A stretch of DNA of 59,691 nt. Origin: Saccoglossus kowalevskii. Taxonomy: Eukaryota; Hemichordata; Enteropneusta; Harrimaniidae. The notes under the pieces were generated by a model. It did not search any database and was not told the origin of the DNA. It saw nothing but the letters and a program-made list of their open reading frames with translations. This document shows, piece after piece, positions 25,001 through 33,130 of this stretch. The stretch spans positions 372,924-432,614 of the forward strand of contig NW_003144288.1 of assembly GCF_000003605.2 (NCBI RefSeq), written 5' to 3'. The translations under genes were made by a program, and so were the position numbers. The stretch's first letter is position 1. Each line of letters opens with the position of its first letter.

Positions 25001-26195
25001 CCATTCACTGCACAAAATTCGAATGCTGTGCAATATAACATCTTCATCCCCCAGAAGTTATTGACAATAACTACTAGATGCTTTAGCAAAAATATATTAA
25101 TTTGATTTATTAATATTGATATAAAATCATTAAGAAAAACCATGCTACATATTGTTTGCTTTTGTGAAATCATTTTTCGAATCTAAATAAAAAAAATTAA
25201 AATTAAGAAAGTACATGTACATACAAAAGTGGATCTTTTATACTTTGCTGATGGAAAATGTGTATAATAAAAATAAACTTGGTTGGCCGACAGTGTTCAT
25301 GTTTCCTCGCTGCCATAATTCATGATTTCATGCTTAGTTATCAGCTGTGTAGTAATCATTCTTAGTAGATTAAATTTGTGCTTAGTATCATTTATTAAAA
25401 AAAAAAATGTCTTTGACCATCAATATGACCATGACAGCAAATGCCAATATGCTATTCCCATCTCCAATGCAACTAATATTCCTCATTACTTATTGGAAAT
25501 CCATGTATAAATAATATTTCCCAATTAACCCCCTAGCTTGGTGTTTTTAATGTGTTGTAATCCTCTAGCTCTGTGGTGATTATCAATAGCAGAGGTTGGA
25601 CATCATGTTAAAATTGTCAGGCTATGTAATTTGTAAAAGTTGATGAATTCCTTCTTTGGTGACATTTGGAGATTAGAACTTTTATGGTTTACAAATTGAA
25701 ATAAAAAAAACAGTGATTTGCCTTTCTCGGCTCTATATTTTATGTGATATTAGTGATCATTTGGATTTTTGAAAAATATTCATGAATTGACTTTGAACTT
25801 CTTGAATGCCATAAAAGTTAAAGATTTTGACACAAATTTTGTTTTAAATTTTGGTACCGAGTATACATAAATTCTGATTTTTGAAAAATATGAAAATACT
25901 CATGTAGGTTTGTTTTGTAAATAATTACAAAAGTATACAATGGCGTTCAAAGGGTTAATTAACTCTTTACAATATTGGGAGAAGTGCAGTAAATTGAAAA
26001 TGACACAAAAATAGGAAAAATACAGTCACCTCTGAGTATGGGGGAATATGACCAAACAAAGCTATAATGACTCAGTTTTCTCATTTTTTTTCTCCCTACA
26101 TTAGTGAATTGGTAATGACAACATCTGAATATACACAGAAGGTCAGGAAAGAAAAGCTACTGCTGGCAGAAGCTATACAATCAATGGAAACGTGA
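889..26195 (+). CDS. LRRC74A: LRRC74A/B-like leucine-rich repeat protein with two EF-hands (13 exons, 551 aa)
   Basis: Seen: exons 889-1053, 3510-3681, 6275-6289, 6797-6969, 7295-7402, 8672-8815, 9092-9259, 10934-11049, 12312-12390, 13532-13627, 14237-14479, 15221-15306 and 26105-26195 join in one frame (1656 nt including TGA). The start ATG has A at -3 and G at +4. Residues 1-112 are polar (Ser/Arg/Glu), ending in a GWDTDLE acidic motif. About nine RNH1-type LRRs (LDLS.N.....GA..LA..L) run from about 150 to 412. EF-hand loops lie at 476-487 (DKDGSMSVSYEE) and 512-523 (DRDGDGDINYSE), each with acidic residues at positions 1, 3 and 12. Known: the GWDTDLE motif, the repeats and the NPMK/Q...VDFF segment match LRRC74A/B, whose biochemical role is unclear. 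Inferred: an intracellular, possibly Ca2+-responsive scaffold; no signal peptide or TM segment is visible. The exon 1-2 junction and the 15-nt exon 3 are the least certain parts. Confidence 0.85.
1054..3509 (+). other. Intron 1 (LRRC74-like)
   Basis: 2.46 kb of AT-rich sequence. It holds one palindromic MITE (2762-2972) and a short (CAA)n run near 1283-1295. I see no coding exon with family similarity, although an extra small exon here cannot be excluded. Confidence 0.6.
2762..2972. repeat. Palindromic MITE, family A (full length)
   Basis: Starts GGAATACTTTATTTTCGCTG and ends with the reverse complement, GCGAAAATAAAGTATTCTACAGTA. About 45 bp at each end pair with each other, and ends are TA-flanked as in Tc1/mariner-type MITEs. 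Near-identical to 35096-35301. Confidence 0.85.
3510..3681 (+). CDS. LRRC74A: LRRC74-like exon 2 (acidic GWDTDLE segment; aa 56-112)
   Basis: Encodes a Ser/Arg-rich stretch and then ENGWDTDLEVE, a motif kept at the N-terminus of LRRC74A-family proteins. The donor is GAAG|GTATAT. The acceptor chosen (CCAATAG|ACAATC) gives phase 0 with exon 1, but its pyrimidine tract is poor. A nearby CAG|ACC acceptor would need an unseen intervening exon leaving two bases. Confidence 0.7.
3682..6274 (+). other. Intron 2 (LRRC74-like)
   Basis: 2.6 kb without a supportable exon. It contains the TIR element at 5811-6138. Open frames on either strand here lack splice-phase or family support. Confidence 0.6.
5811..6138. 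repeat. TIR element (MITE-like, 328 bp)
   Basis: Left end TACAGTCAAACCTGTGTTAG and right end CTATACACAGGTTTGACTGTA are inverted repeats of about 20 bp, and the similarity runs on through a GACCACC motif inside each end. TA at both termini is compatible with a TA target duplication. No coding capacity. Confidence 0.7.
6275..6289 (+). CDS. LRRC74A: LRRC74-like candidate microexon 3 (15 nt)
   Basis: A T-rich tract, CCCTTGCAG acceptor, 15 open bases, then the donor GTAAGA. It is in phase (1 to 1) with both neighbours. Inclusion inserts five residues giving ...VEGTSRRKTK...; skipping gives ...VEETK.... Because 15 is a multiple of 3 it could be a cassette exon. The splice sites look good; there is no expression evidence. 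Confidence 0.45.
6797..6969 (+). CDS. LRRC74A: LRRC74-like exon 4 (family signature and first LRR)
   Basis: Starts after CCCGTACAG and ends GTT|GTAAGT (phase 0). It encodes the segment with VPVSYFLRHI and LTMKHHGLGPAGARAIA, closely matching the conserved linker and first repeat of LRRC74A-family proteins. This was the clearest anchor for the family call. Confidence 0.9.
7052..7275. repeat. Dispersed repeat, family D copy 1
   Basis: About 220 bp closely similar to 58257-58449 (shared GAACAGAATCAGCGAACTTC, CGTAATCATTCCATATTTGG, CGGTGACAGATGTATAATAA). No terminal inverted repeats recognised. Lies in intron 4. Confidence 0.7.
7295..7402 (+). CDS. LRRC74A: LRRC74-like exon 5 (LRR)
   Basis: 36 codons in phase 0/0 between TCTTTAG and GTAAGT. 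Encodes ANTTILKLNLADNWLDSEGG and the following helix ending KENCYIAEL, one RNH1-type repeat plus the start of the next strand. Confidence 0.92.
7563..8498. repeat. Family C MITE interrupted by a nested element
   Basis: The left end AACCTTTTCATCGCCAGACC (7563 on) and the right end GGTGGTGAAAAGGTTAA (to about 8498) match the intact copy at 50292-50536, but about 680 bp are inserted between roughly 7611 and 8292. The insert begins TAGCTCAGCTGTCGACTTTG, ends near GCCGACTGGCTG, and contains three diverged tandem units of about 150-165 bp. Lies in intron 5. Confidence 0.6.
8672..8815 (+). CDS. LRRC74A: LRRC74-like exon 6 (LRRs)
   Basis: 48 codons, phase 0/0, between TTTGCAG and GTACAG. Carries DLSDNRLSDDGAKAMADML and a second repeat (VTLAGNGFGDKSAEGFAE). 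Confidence 0.92.
9092..9259 (+). CDS. LRRC74A: LRRC74-like exon 7 (LRRs)
   Basis: 56 codons, phase 0/0, between AATTTCAG and GTAAGT. Carries two repeats (MNLSRNSFSEAAG... and LDLSWNHIRRKGAVALA). 56 codons is twice the 28-residue RNH1 repeat, as expected for this fold. Confidence 0.92.
9260..10933 (+). other. Intron 7 (LRRC74-like)
   Basis: 1.67 kb; nothing coding recognised. Contains the TTAA-flanked MITE at 10715-10844 close to its 3' end. Confidence 0.6.
10715..10844. repeat. TTAA-flanked MITE, family B copy 1
   Basis: TTAAAGGACAGTCGTCGTTC at the left and GACAACCACCACACTTTAA at the right. Inverted ends plus TTAA on both sides resemble a piggyBac-type target duplication. Related copies are at 56140-56272 and, decayed, near 19975-20112 and 27600-27704. 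Confidence 0.65.
10934..11049 (+). CDS. LRRC74A: LRRC74-like exon 8 (LRRs)
   Basis: Begins after TTTTTCTAAG and ends AC|GTAAGA (phase 2). Carries VDLSWNGLGNEGALAIGEAL and the start of the next strand (LEELDLT). Confidence 0.92.
11050..12311 (+). other. Intron 8 (LRRC74-like)
   Basis: 1.26 kb. No repeat family or exon recognised; short overlapping open frames only. Confidence 0.55.
12312..12390 (+). CDS. LRRC74A: LRRC74-like exon 9 (LRR)
   Basis: 79 nt entering in phase 2 and leaving in phase 0 (AAG|GTAAAT). Encodes NNRISPEGAVLLAKGLAVNE and LRVLK. Confidence 0.92.
12391..13531 (+). other. Intron 9 (LRRC74-like)
   Basis: 1.14 kb. Contains a short GA run (about 12530-12540) and one family A MITE (12552-12757) in reverse orientation. 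Confidence 0.6.
12552..12757. repeat. Palindromic MITE, family A (reverse orientation)
   Basis: Begins TACTGTAAAATACTTTATTT and ends GCTAAAGTATTTTACAGTA. The interior is the reverse complement of that in 2762-2972. Confidence 0.85.
13532..13627 (+). CDS. LRRC74A: LRRC74-like exon 10 (last LRR)
   Basis: 32 codons, phase 0/0, between ATTGGCAG and GTAAGT. Encodes VGKNPMQTAGCYGIVKAVKE and IEQLDFS, aligning with the K.FLNPMT.EGA segment of LRRC74A. Confidence 0.9.
13628..14236 (+). other. Intron 10 (LRRC74-like)
   Basis: 609 bp of AT-rich sequence ending in a T-rich tract and TTGCAG. Nothing else recognised. Confidence 0.6.
14237..14479 (+). CDS. LRRC74A: LRRC74-like exon 11 (linker and EF-hand 1)
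   Basis: 81 codons, phase 0/0. A Lys/Glu-rich basic linker (EEEKKKKAKV) is followed by NPMQKLQKYIQKNNLRLVDF and the loop DKDGSMSVSYEE (aa 476-487), with Asp1, Asp3, Ser5, Ser7 and Glu12 as expected Ca2+ ligands. Confidence 0.92.
14480..15220 (+). other. Intron 11 (LRRC74-like)
   Basis: 741 bp between EF-hand 1 and EF-hand 2 exons. No exon or named repeat seen. Confidence 0.6.
15221..15306 (+). CDS. LRRC74A: LRRC74-like exon 12 (EF-hand 2, first part)
   Basis: Acceptor ATCTTCTCAG; ends TACAG|GTATGT in phase 2. Encodes ETGIDMSGEEVEMLIAELDR then DGDGDINY. The exon stops inside the Ca2+ loop before position 12, so the liganding Glu must come from the next exon. Confidence 0.9.
16490..16730. repeat. 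Degenerate tandem repeat, about 75 bp
   Basis: Three or more diverged copies containing CCCACAATGCAATG, a TCC(C/T)(A/G)TGTGTGATAG-like core and a short CACC/CATC segment. Copies are too diverged to count exactly by eye. Confidence 0.5.
16981..17190. repeat. Degenerate tandem repeat, about 18-22 bp
   Basis: About ten variants of GTGACTAGATCATTTATGTCA, including shortened units and ATGACTATGTCATT variants. Simple tandem array in intron 12. Confidence 0.8.
17363..17776. repeat. Foldback element with about 50-bp inverted ends
   Basis: The left arm starts AGGGACGACGTCTAAAGATC and runs on through GATAAAAAACTT and CCTTTAGTTT. The right arm is its reverse complement (AAACTAAAGG...GTTTTTTATCCGACATCGAT...GTCCCT). 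Each arm has a G-rich run next to it. A truncated reverse-orientation copy is at about 57526-57784. Confidence 0.8.
20598..21250. repeat. 49-bp minisatellite, about 13 units
   Basis: Unit approximates GTACATTGGGGGTTTCCATG, then GGATCTTGGTGTACCAAAGC and ATTGATTAG. Spacing is a regular 49 bp from about 20835 on; units to the left are diverged and of uneven length. On the - strand the units stay open in all three frames, so the long peptides predicted there are a by-product of the repeat rather than evidence of a gene. Confidence 0.9.
22312..22339 (+). other. Candidate 28-nt alternative exon in intron 12
   Basis: A long pyrimidine tract (CCCTTTTCTTTCCTTCCATT...AAATCAG), 28 bases, then CAG|GTAAGG. 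Joined to exon 12 it gives SEIFLCYGSQ, so Ser-Glu again completes the EF-hand loop. Phase then becomes 0, and splicing on to 22967 or 26105 would read TGA at once. Splice sites are strong, coding evidence minimal. Confidence 0.3.
22967..23024 (+). other. Candidate alternative terminal exon in intron 12
   Basis: After CCAATTTCAG the sequence TGAATT... joined to exon 12 encodes SELYLGYVKEKVGANKSLT and stop (TAA 23022-23024). It completes the EF-hand position-12 Glu just as exon 13 does. It could be an alternative end or chance. Confidence 0.3.
26105..26195 (+). CDS. LRRC74A: LRRC74-like exon 13 (terminal; stop TGA 26193-26195)
   Basis: Strong acceptor (TTTTTTTTCTCCCTACATTAG). AG from exon 12 plus T gives Ser522, and GAA gives Glu523, the position-12 ligand of EF-hand 2. 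The tail reads ELVMTTSEYTQKVRKEKLLL, then AEAIQSMET and stop: a charged, helix-prone C-terminus. Completing a canonical loop is good support for this join across 10.8 kb, but see the alternative candidates inside that intron. Confidence 0.75.
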
Positions 26196-26730
26196 TTTTA
26201 GCTAAAAATAGCTATAACATGGAATACCCCCCCCCCCCCCCATGTATAACTTGCCTATACATACCACGGTGCCTAAAGTTTATTTATTCACATGAACAAA
26301 GTGGTGCCGCAGACTATCTTTTGTGCCATATGTTTTGGTGCAACATCTTAGTGTTTTACCTTAAGATGCCTGATTACCAAAAGAATAGCTTGCCAGATCA
26401 TGGTGATTTTGAATTGCTTACAGACTATGTGAAGTCTATGTATATGTACGAATTACATAACCACTGAACTTTCAGTGAGAATTCATTCGTTTCGTATATA
26501 TTTCTCGCCATAGTTTATTCAGTGTTACCCTGTTTGAATGGTTAATATATATTATTGGCAATGTTTTATTATTTAAACATTTATTTATTTACATAGTGTT
26601 GATTTACACAGTTCATAACACTTTGATTTTGTTAACAGTTCTGTTGTTTGAATATTTTAGAGTTTTTCTATTAAATTTTCACATCACTTCCTGTTACATG
26701 ATTTAATAAATGTGACATCACAAAACGAAA
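26196..26730 (+). other. LRRC74A: Probable 3' UTR of the LRRC74-like gene
   Basis: Follows the TGA. Contains a C14 run at about 26227-26240 and AATAAA at 26705-26710, the first canonical polyadenylation signal I see. A second AATAAA at 27379-27384 could give a longer 3' end. The true cleavage site is not determinable here. Confidence 0.4.
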
Positions 26731-27994
26731 CATAGAAACTAATCCTTATAAATGTTTTCCACAATTTAATTTAGTCCAACTGTATTTAAAAAAAAATAAT
26801 CATGTTTTTACATCAATAAGCCTTCAAAAGAAGTTTTATTTCTGCTATTGAGATGTGCTGTGAACTATCTTATCTTCTTTCATGAAATTCTTTTGTTTCC
26901 ATTTAAAAAAAAAAAATGTGCACTGACCATTTTTTTTTTCGATCCCAACTAAATAATAGTATTTTTAGAATTGTTAACACCCTATAACTATATACTGTTC
27001 TTATTTGAATTAAGATCTATTCATTTCAGCTCTTAAAATGTAAACCATGGACAAGTGCTTTTTTTTGAGTGAGTGAAAATTTCGCTTGGCTCCTACAACA
27101 GTGTTGGTGAATTCCACGAAATTCTGCAGTCAAAATTGAGCACTTTACAGTAACTTTACAATTTTTCTGTCCCAAAAAAAGCTAGAATTTCCTGGAAAGT
27201 CAATTTTACCATTACATGTAAAAATAGACACTTTTTAATTTTATGCATTCCAACAAAAAATTCATTTTGTGTTAGTTATTTTCTGTATATATTAGAAGAA
27301 TTCATGAAATGTATTTTTCAAAACAATGTTTTATTTTGTGCTGCCGTAATTGACAATTTTTTTTTTTTTAAGTGTGACAATAAAAAAATTATATATTGTG
27401 AATGTCTTGTTGGTACTCTCGACTCCAGTGATTAATATTTGATTGAAAAAAAAAATATTTTGCTGAAAGTCCGTTTGGTTGATTTTACCTTTTCCTGGAG
27501 TGTATGTCTAAATTTCAATAACCTAACTTGAAACATTAAAAGTATACCGGTAGCATGTTATCATGCCTGGGAGACATTTTGTCCTACTCTCAATCATTTT
27601 CAATATGCGGCTCATAGCGACGTACACAATGCGGGTAAAATACTTTTTTTGTTTACGTGAAATTTGAACATGTTCTGCGTGACAACCACTGCCTTTTAAG
27701 GGGTTAAGTTTTAACAGATTTTTGTAGTTACATGTTGGCAAAATATTCTACCATATGGTTTGCATTCCAGGTATATTTATGGCTCTGTTTACAAACATTG
27801 TTGCACCAAGATTGATCATATTTGGATTGGACATAAAATTTAAAGCTACATGACGTGCAATGAAAATATGTGTCGATACTTCAATTTGATTAAAATAAGA
27901 TCTTAATTATGGCCGTTTTTTTTTATATATTTTATGAAGTACCACGGGCAGAATTATGGAGAACTTAGGGTGCCATACAAATGTACTTAGGTTA
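26731..27994. other. Intergenic AT-rich sequence
   Basis: No gene seen. Includes poly(A)/poly(T) runs and a decayed family B MITE (about 27600-27704) recognised by GCTCATAGCGACGTACACAA and GACAACCACTGCC at its right end. Confidence 0.5.
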
Positions 27995-29150
27995 GGGATA
28001 TCTCCGTGCAATACTTAGTTTCAGGGTATCTCCGTGCAATACTTAGTTTCAGGGTATCTCCGTGCAATACTTAGTTTCAGGGTATCTCCGTGCAATACTT
28101 AGTTTCAGGGTATCTCCGTGCAATACTTAGTTTCAGGGTATCTCCGTGCAATACTTAGTTTCAGGGTATCTCCGTGCAATACTTAGTTTCAGGGTATCTC
28201 CGTGCAATACTTAGTTTCAGGGTATCTCCGTGCAATACTTAGTTTCAGGGTATCTCCGTGCAATACTTAGTTTCAGGGTATCTCCGTGCAATACTTAGTT
28301 TCAGGGTATCTCCGTGCAATACTTAGTTTCAGGGTATCTCCGTGCAATACTTAGTTTCAGGGTATCTCCGTGTAATACTTAGTTTCAGGGTATCTCCGTG
28401 TAATACTTAGTTTCAGGGTATCTCCGTGTAATACTTAATTTCAGGGTATCTCCGTGTAATACTTAGTTTCAGGGTATCTCCGTGTAATACTTAGTTTCAG
28501 GGTATCTCCGTGTAATACTTAGTTTCAGGGTATCTCCGTGTAATACTTAGTTTCAGGGTACTCCGTGTAATACTTAGTTTCAGGGTACCTCCGTGTAATA
28601 CTTAGTTTCAGGGTACCTCCGTGTAATACTTAGTTACAGGGTATCTCTATGTAATACTTAGTTACAGGGTATCTCTATGTATTACTTAGTTTCAGGGTTT
28701 CTCTATGTAATACTTAGTTACAGGGTATCTATGTAATACTAAGTTACAGGGTATCTATGCAATACTTAGTTACAGGGTATCTATGCAATACTTAGTTACA
28801 GGGTATCTCCGTGTAATACTTAGTTACAGGGTATCTCCGTGTAATACTTAGTTTTAGGGTATCTCCGTGTAATACTTAGTTTTAGGGTATCTCCGTGTAA
28901 TACTTAGTTTTAGGGTATCTCCGTGTAATACTTAGTTTTAGGGTATCTCCGTGTAATACTTAGTTTTAGGGTATCTCCGTGTAATACTTAGTTTTAGGGT
29001 ATCTCCGTGTAATACTTAGTTTTAGGGTATCTCTATGTAATACTTAGTTTTAGGGTATCTCTATGTAATACTTAGTTTTAGGGTATCTCTATGTAATACT
29101 AGGTTTCAGGGTATCTCTATGTATTACTTAGTTACAGGGTATCTCCATGT
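27995..29150. repeat. 28-bp minisatellite array, about 41 units
   Basis: Unit GGGTATCTCCGTGCAATACT plus TAGTTTCA. Units on the left carry GTGCAATAC, the middle ones GTGTAATAC, then diverged TCTATG/TTACA units, then a block with TTTTA. Variants are in blocks, as expected from local unit duplication. Some units are shortened. Confidence 0.95.
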
Positions 29151-30950
29151 TTTAGGAATCAAATTTCCCCAAACTTTTGCTTATCTTCATGCCACATGAA
29201 TATTAATGTTTTTAAAAATAAATCGTGTATAACTGTATATCCACTTATGGTTTTACGAAAACACAGAAACTGGCGTCAAGTTCAACCAAGTTTCATAAAA
29301 CATTGACTTACCACGTGAACGTTACCGAAACTATCCAATAAGTCTTGTATACATCGGATGATTTGTATTTGAAATAAACCAGAGATTAATGTAAAGTTTC
29401 ATCAAGTTTGGTTAAACTTTGACTAATCACATGCCACATGAATATTTAAGAAAGCCAAAACTTTCAAATAAATCTGATTTACTAGTATCCAATGTTTTTT
29501 TCACATATCAGGTCGTCAATATATCATCAATGGTGATAAAGTTTGGTCTAACTTGGAGTGCAAATCAATATTGTACGCTGATAAAACTAGAGTATTAATA
29601 TAATTATTATTTTATTGTTAATATAGCCGTCTGGTTTGATAAAGTTTCGTCATACTTAACCTAAATTATACACGTACAACAGAGACTTGCGTCACTGACA
29701 GTTGTCAATAATTGTAACCTTTTGTAAACTTTTGAAAAACTACACTTTTTTCATTTGTTAAAATACAAATATTTCGTTAAACATAATAAAAATATCATTA
29801 ATCTTTCAATGTATTGTATCGTTTATATTTCAGTCAAACTTTACAATATAATAATTTTATTAACACACAACAATCCTCAGAAGGGACGAAAAAGATTACA
29901 ATTCGTTAAATCGTTGTTCCTTCCATGTTTACTCGGTGAACAAGTGACACAATTTTACCGGGTGGTTCCGAAACTTCTTTGCATTTCCCTAAAATATCAG
30001 TCGCAGTATGATGATTTTTGTAGACTAGGATGTCAAAGATACGAGTAATTTCCAAGCAAATTATCATAACAAATAATCGTTTCAAATACATGTTGCTTTC
30101 CAGGTGAGTAGGAAGACGAGAAATTAATTTTATGCAAATTTGCCGTTTTCGCGAGCGTTTCATTTTGGCACTTCGAGCAATACTTTCTGAGACGTCTGAC
30201 AGACGACGGATCAATGAAAGAATTCATTTTTTTCACACAATTCACTCACAGCGTTAACTAAAAATATATAACATGTAGGTATTCGAATGACATCTTCACT
30301 GTGAAATACTGGTTTGAATATAAGCAGCCACAAAATCTGGGTCTCATTCAATTTCTTAAATTTGCTTTCAGTGTCAAGTTCCTTTCCTTCAAAGTATAAA
30401 ATTTAATTTTTTTAGGAGTCTGTATGATTTATAATATATTTTTCCGTATTAACTGTTAGTTGCCATTTTGTTGTGTACATTGTATATGGAAAATTTATCA
30501 AGACAATTTTGCAAACCGGGAGGGACACTGTCTTTGGCATGGTTTATATTTTTTTCTTGGTTTAAACTAAAATTCGTAATTTATGCAAGTTGTTTTGAAA
30601 CCCAAAACGTGGGAATGGCCTAAAACTAATATTTATATGCATAAACATATCCTTTCCTGTTTCCCCTGTATCAAAACAAATGTACAACTTGCTGGCGATA
30701 ACGCCCTCATGTGAAACTATGCGGGAACTATAAAAAGACAACTTTGATGACGTCATTATCACCATATTGGTCAGGTGACTGAGCGTTGTTAACAAACGTT
30801 ACTTGTATTTCGAGAAACAATTAACAGTTTATCAGCGACACCCATTGAAATGTTTTTGGTAAACATATCGTTGGTTGAAAATGGATAAACTACGTATCGT
30901 TGTTCTAGTAGAATTCTCTGAAAGACAAATAAAAGGCAATGTCATGTAGT
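29151..30950. other. Intergenic segment without a supportable gene
   Basis: AT-rich to about 29870, then a slightly more CpG-rich patch (29880-30250) with overlapping open frames of 60-100 codons on both strands. On the - strand one of these reads MNSFIDPSSVRRLRKYCSKC. No family, splice context or repeated copy supports it, so I leave it unannotated as a gene. Confidence 0.45.
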
Positions 30951-31534
30951 CAGCTGACCAGTCACATGACTAGTCACATGATCTCTTATATACAACAAGC
31001 CGAACATTTGCTAGATTGTCTAAAATCGTGTTGTCGAAGTCATATTTTTCAAGCAAATATCGTAAGTAAATGTGGTATTTTATTATTTTATTTATTAAAG
31101 GAAATTCAGTGATCACCGTGTGTATACGATGACTGCCAGAGCTCGAACGATTCGTGCGTCATTTGTTCTCCTTCGCCGGTGATCGTTGGCGATAAATCGT
31201 TTGAACTTAAAATGGCGCTTGTTCACAGACCTGTAAAATACGTCTGATGTTCAGTCGAAATGTTATCGATGTTTGCTATTTCTGAGTTTTTATTTTCGCG
31301 ATGTTTACCTACCTAACTGTCAGGTGTAGTGGTTATAATGAATCACAGTCTCTCGACAAAGGGCTGCGACTGACTCGACCAGGGAGCTGTAATGAGTTTC
31401 TTGAAGTAGCACGTTCATGTCGCGACCTTGATAGTGGTCTGGCACATTTTACCCTATTCTCACATCTCGCATGCCGACGCCGTGATGCTACTAAATCCAG
31501 GCTGATCACAAAATATGTTTCCGCAAGTGAGTTA
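30951..31534 (+). promoter_or_regulatory. Promoter-like CpG-richer patch with CACATG E-boxes
   Basis: Two GTCACATGA(C/T) E-box sites (about 30963-30985) are followed by TTATATAC near 30995, then by CpG-rich DNA to 31530. Good donors follow at AAATATC|GTAAGT (about 31063) and CCGCAA|GTGAGT (about 31530). This could be a non-coding 5' exon of ATP7 or of a non-coding RNA. The open frame across 31301-31624 does not join the ATP7 coding frame. Confidence 0.3.
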
Positions 31535-33130
31535 AAACTGTTGCGTAACACATCATTACAATTAAAACAGTGCGCATTTGTTATTTTTCAAAATCTTACT
31601 GAAGTTGCTTTGTTCGTAGCATAAAAAAGTCATAAAATAATAAAATGCAGGCCAACACCCTCATAGGTATTGACAGTAGGTCAAAGTTTACAGTATGAAG
31701 TGCCATACAATAGCCATGTGATAGGCAGGTCACCTGACGCTTCAAATTCCTTGACCATGTAAGGTCATGTTTTCCTACCGATTAGGTATGGTTTACAATG
31801 CAAAACATAGTTATGCTGGTATATCACATGACATGTCACATGTTATATCTTTCTCCACCACGACACAGCAGTTATTCAAAAGCTGATCATGTGATACTGT
31901 CACCTTTCAATCATGGAGGTCATCTTAATTGGGTGGAGCATTTTAGTTTACAATTTTAAATTTGTAATTTTATAAGTTATATCTCATAATAAAAATAAAT
32001 TATAAATTGGACGGTGCTGATGAATTGATTTGTTTTTTTTTCCATCAAATTTATGAAATGCAATTTTCAAACAAAAGTAATCTTATTTGTGTCACTCTGT
32101 TTAATCCTAAGTGAGCCATTAGTTTCAGTGCATATTTGTCTCTATGAAAACACCAACAAGTTTTAAAAAGCTGTAGGTTGATTGTATCCCCCCCCCCCCC
32201 CGAAATTAATGTTTTTAAATAATGTACAACAGAAAAGTACTAAAAAAATACAAAATGTTATTTGGAATTATAGTGTTTGTGTCAGTCAAAGCAAAAGTGA
32301 ATCTGACTTCTGTCAACTTCATAGTCATAAAAAATGGAAAGTATGGACATGGAGCTAATGATGATGGTCATGGTTTATCATCAGATTACCTCAAATTAAG
32401 TTTGAGGGCGCTCTAATTTACACTGCTTATGTAAGTGGGTTGTAATCAAAATTAATGAGCACTATTATTTTTAAACTACAGCTCTGCAATCCCTAGGATT
32501 GCACCAGTGCATCATGGGAAATGTATTTTTCTTAGTCCACCTGGGTTTTTACCAGGTATAGAGCATTTCAACTGGAAGTGTTAATTCCTGTGCTCACATC
32601 TCATGCACTATTACTGTTTTAAAAGTACTTATTGACATGCCACATGATTGAGAAGCCACTCAATCTTTTGAATAATAATTTTCTATAATTTCCTGGGTCG
32701 AATGAAGTTTTCTTGATTTGTTTCGCTTGTGGTTGACAGTGTAACGCGTACTGTAACTAATACATTTTTGTTATGGCTAGAATCATAAGGGTGTTTTGTT
32801 TGTTTCCAAAAAATAACATTTCTGAAACAACCCATGAAACCTGAAGACATTGCACGCTAGTTATGATCAACATATTTAATGACCATGTATGGTCATGTGA
32901 TCTCATTAATACTGCATAAATATGTCTGGAACGCTAATGGAAATTTAGACATTCAACGAGTGCTTTATGGAAGACATTGGGCACTTGATTTGATTTGCAT
33001 ACCTAATAGCCATATATGGTCACGTGAGCTCATTAACAATGCATAAATATATCTAAAGCACTATTGCAGATTTACACATTCGAGCAGTGCTTGTGAAAAA
33101 AATCTGGGATCTGCCATCTTTGATTCCTTT
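31535..33130. other. Intergenic segment
   Basis: No gene seen. Contains a C-run (about 32190-32202) and, at about 32868-33095, two diverged tandem copies of a roughly 120-bp unit with GGTCATGTGATCTCATTAA / GGTCACGTGAGCTCATTAA. Confidence 0.5.

Larger units (their letters stand above)
15307..26104 (+). other. Intron 12 (10.8 kb; splits EF-hand 2)
   Basis: The largest intron of the gene. It contains degenerate tandem repeats (16490-16730, 16981-17190), a foldback element (17363-17776), a decayed family B MITE (about 19975-20112), a 49-bp minisatellite (20598-21250) and several short open segments with usable splice sites. I found no independent gene nested in it. Confidence 0.65.

Noticed and set aside
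30033-30245. Small - strand gene (MNSFIDPSSVRRLRKYCSKC...)
   Set aside because: 70 codons, no family recognised, no splice context or second copy; kept only as a note in the intergenic entry.
31301-31624. 107-codon frame as an N-terminal coding exon of ATP7
   Set aside because: Spliced at the GTGAGT donor it enters exon 2 in the wrong frame and soon stops; at most a non-coding exon.
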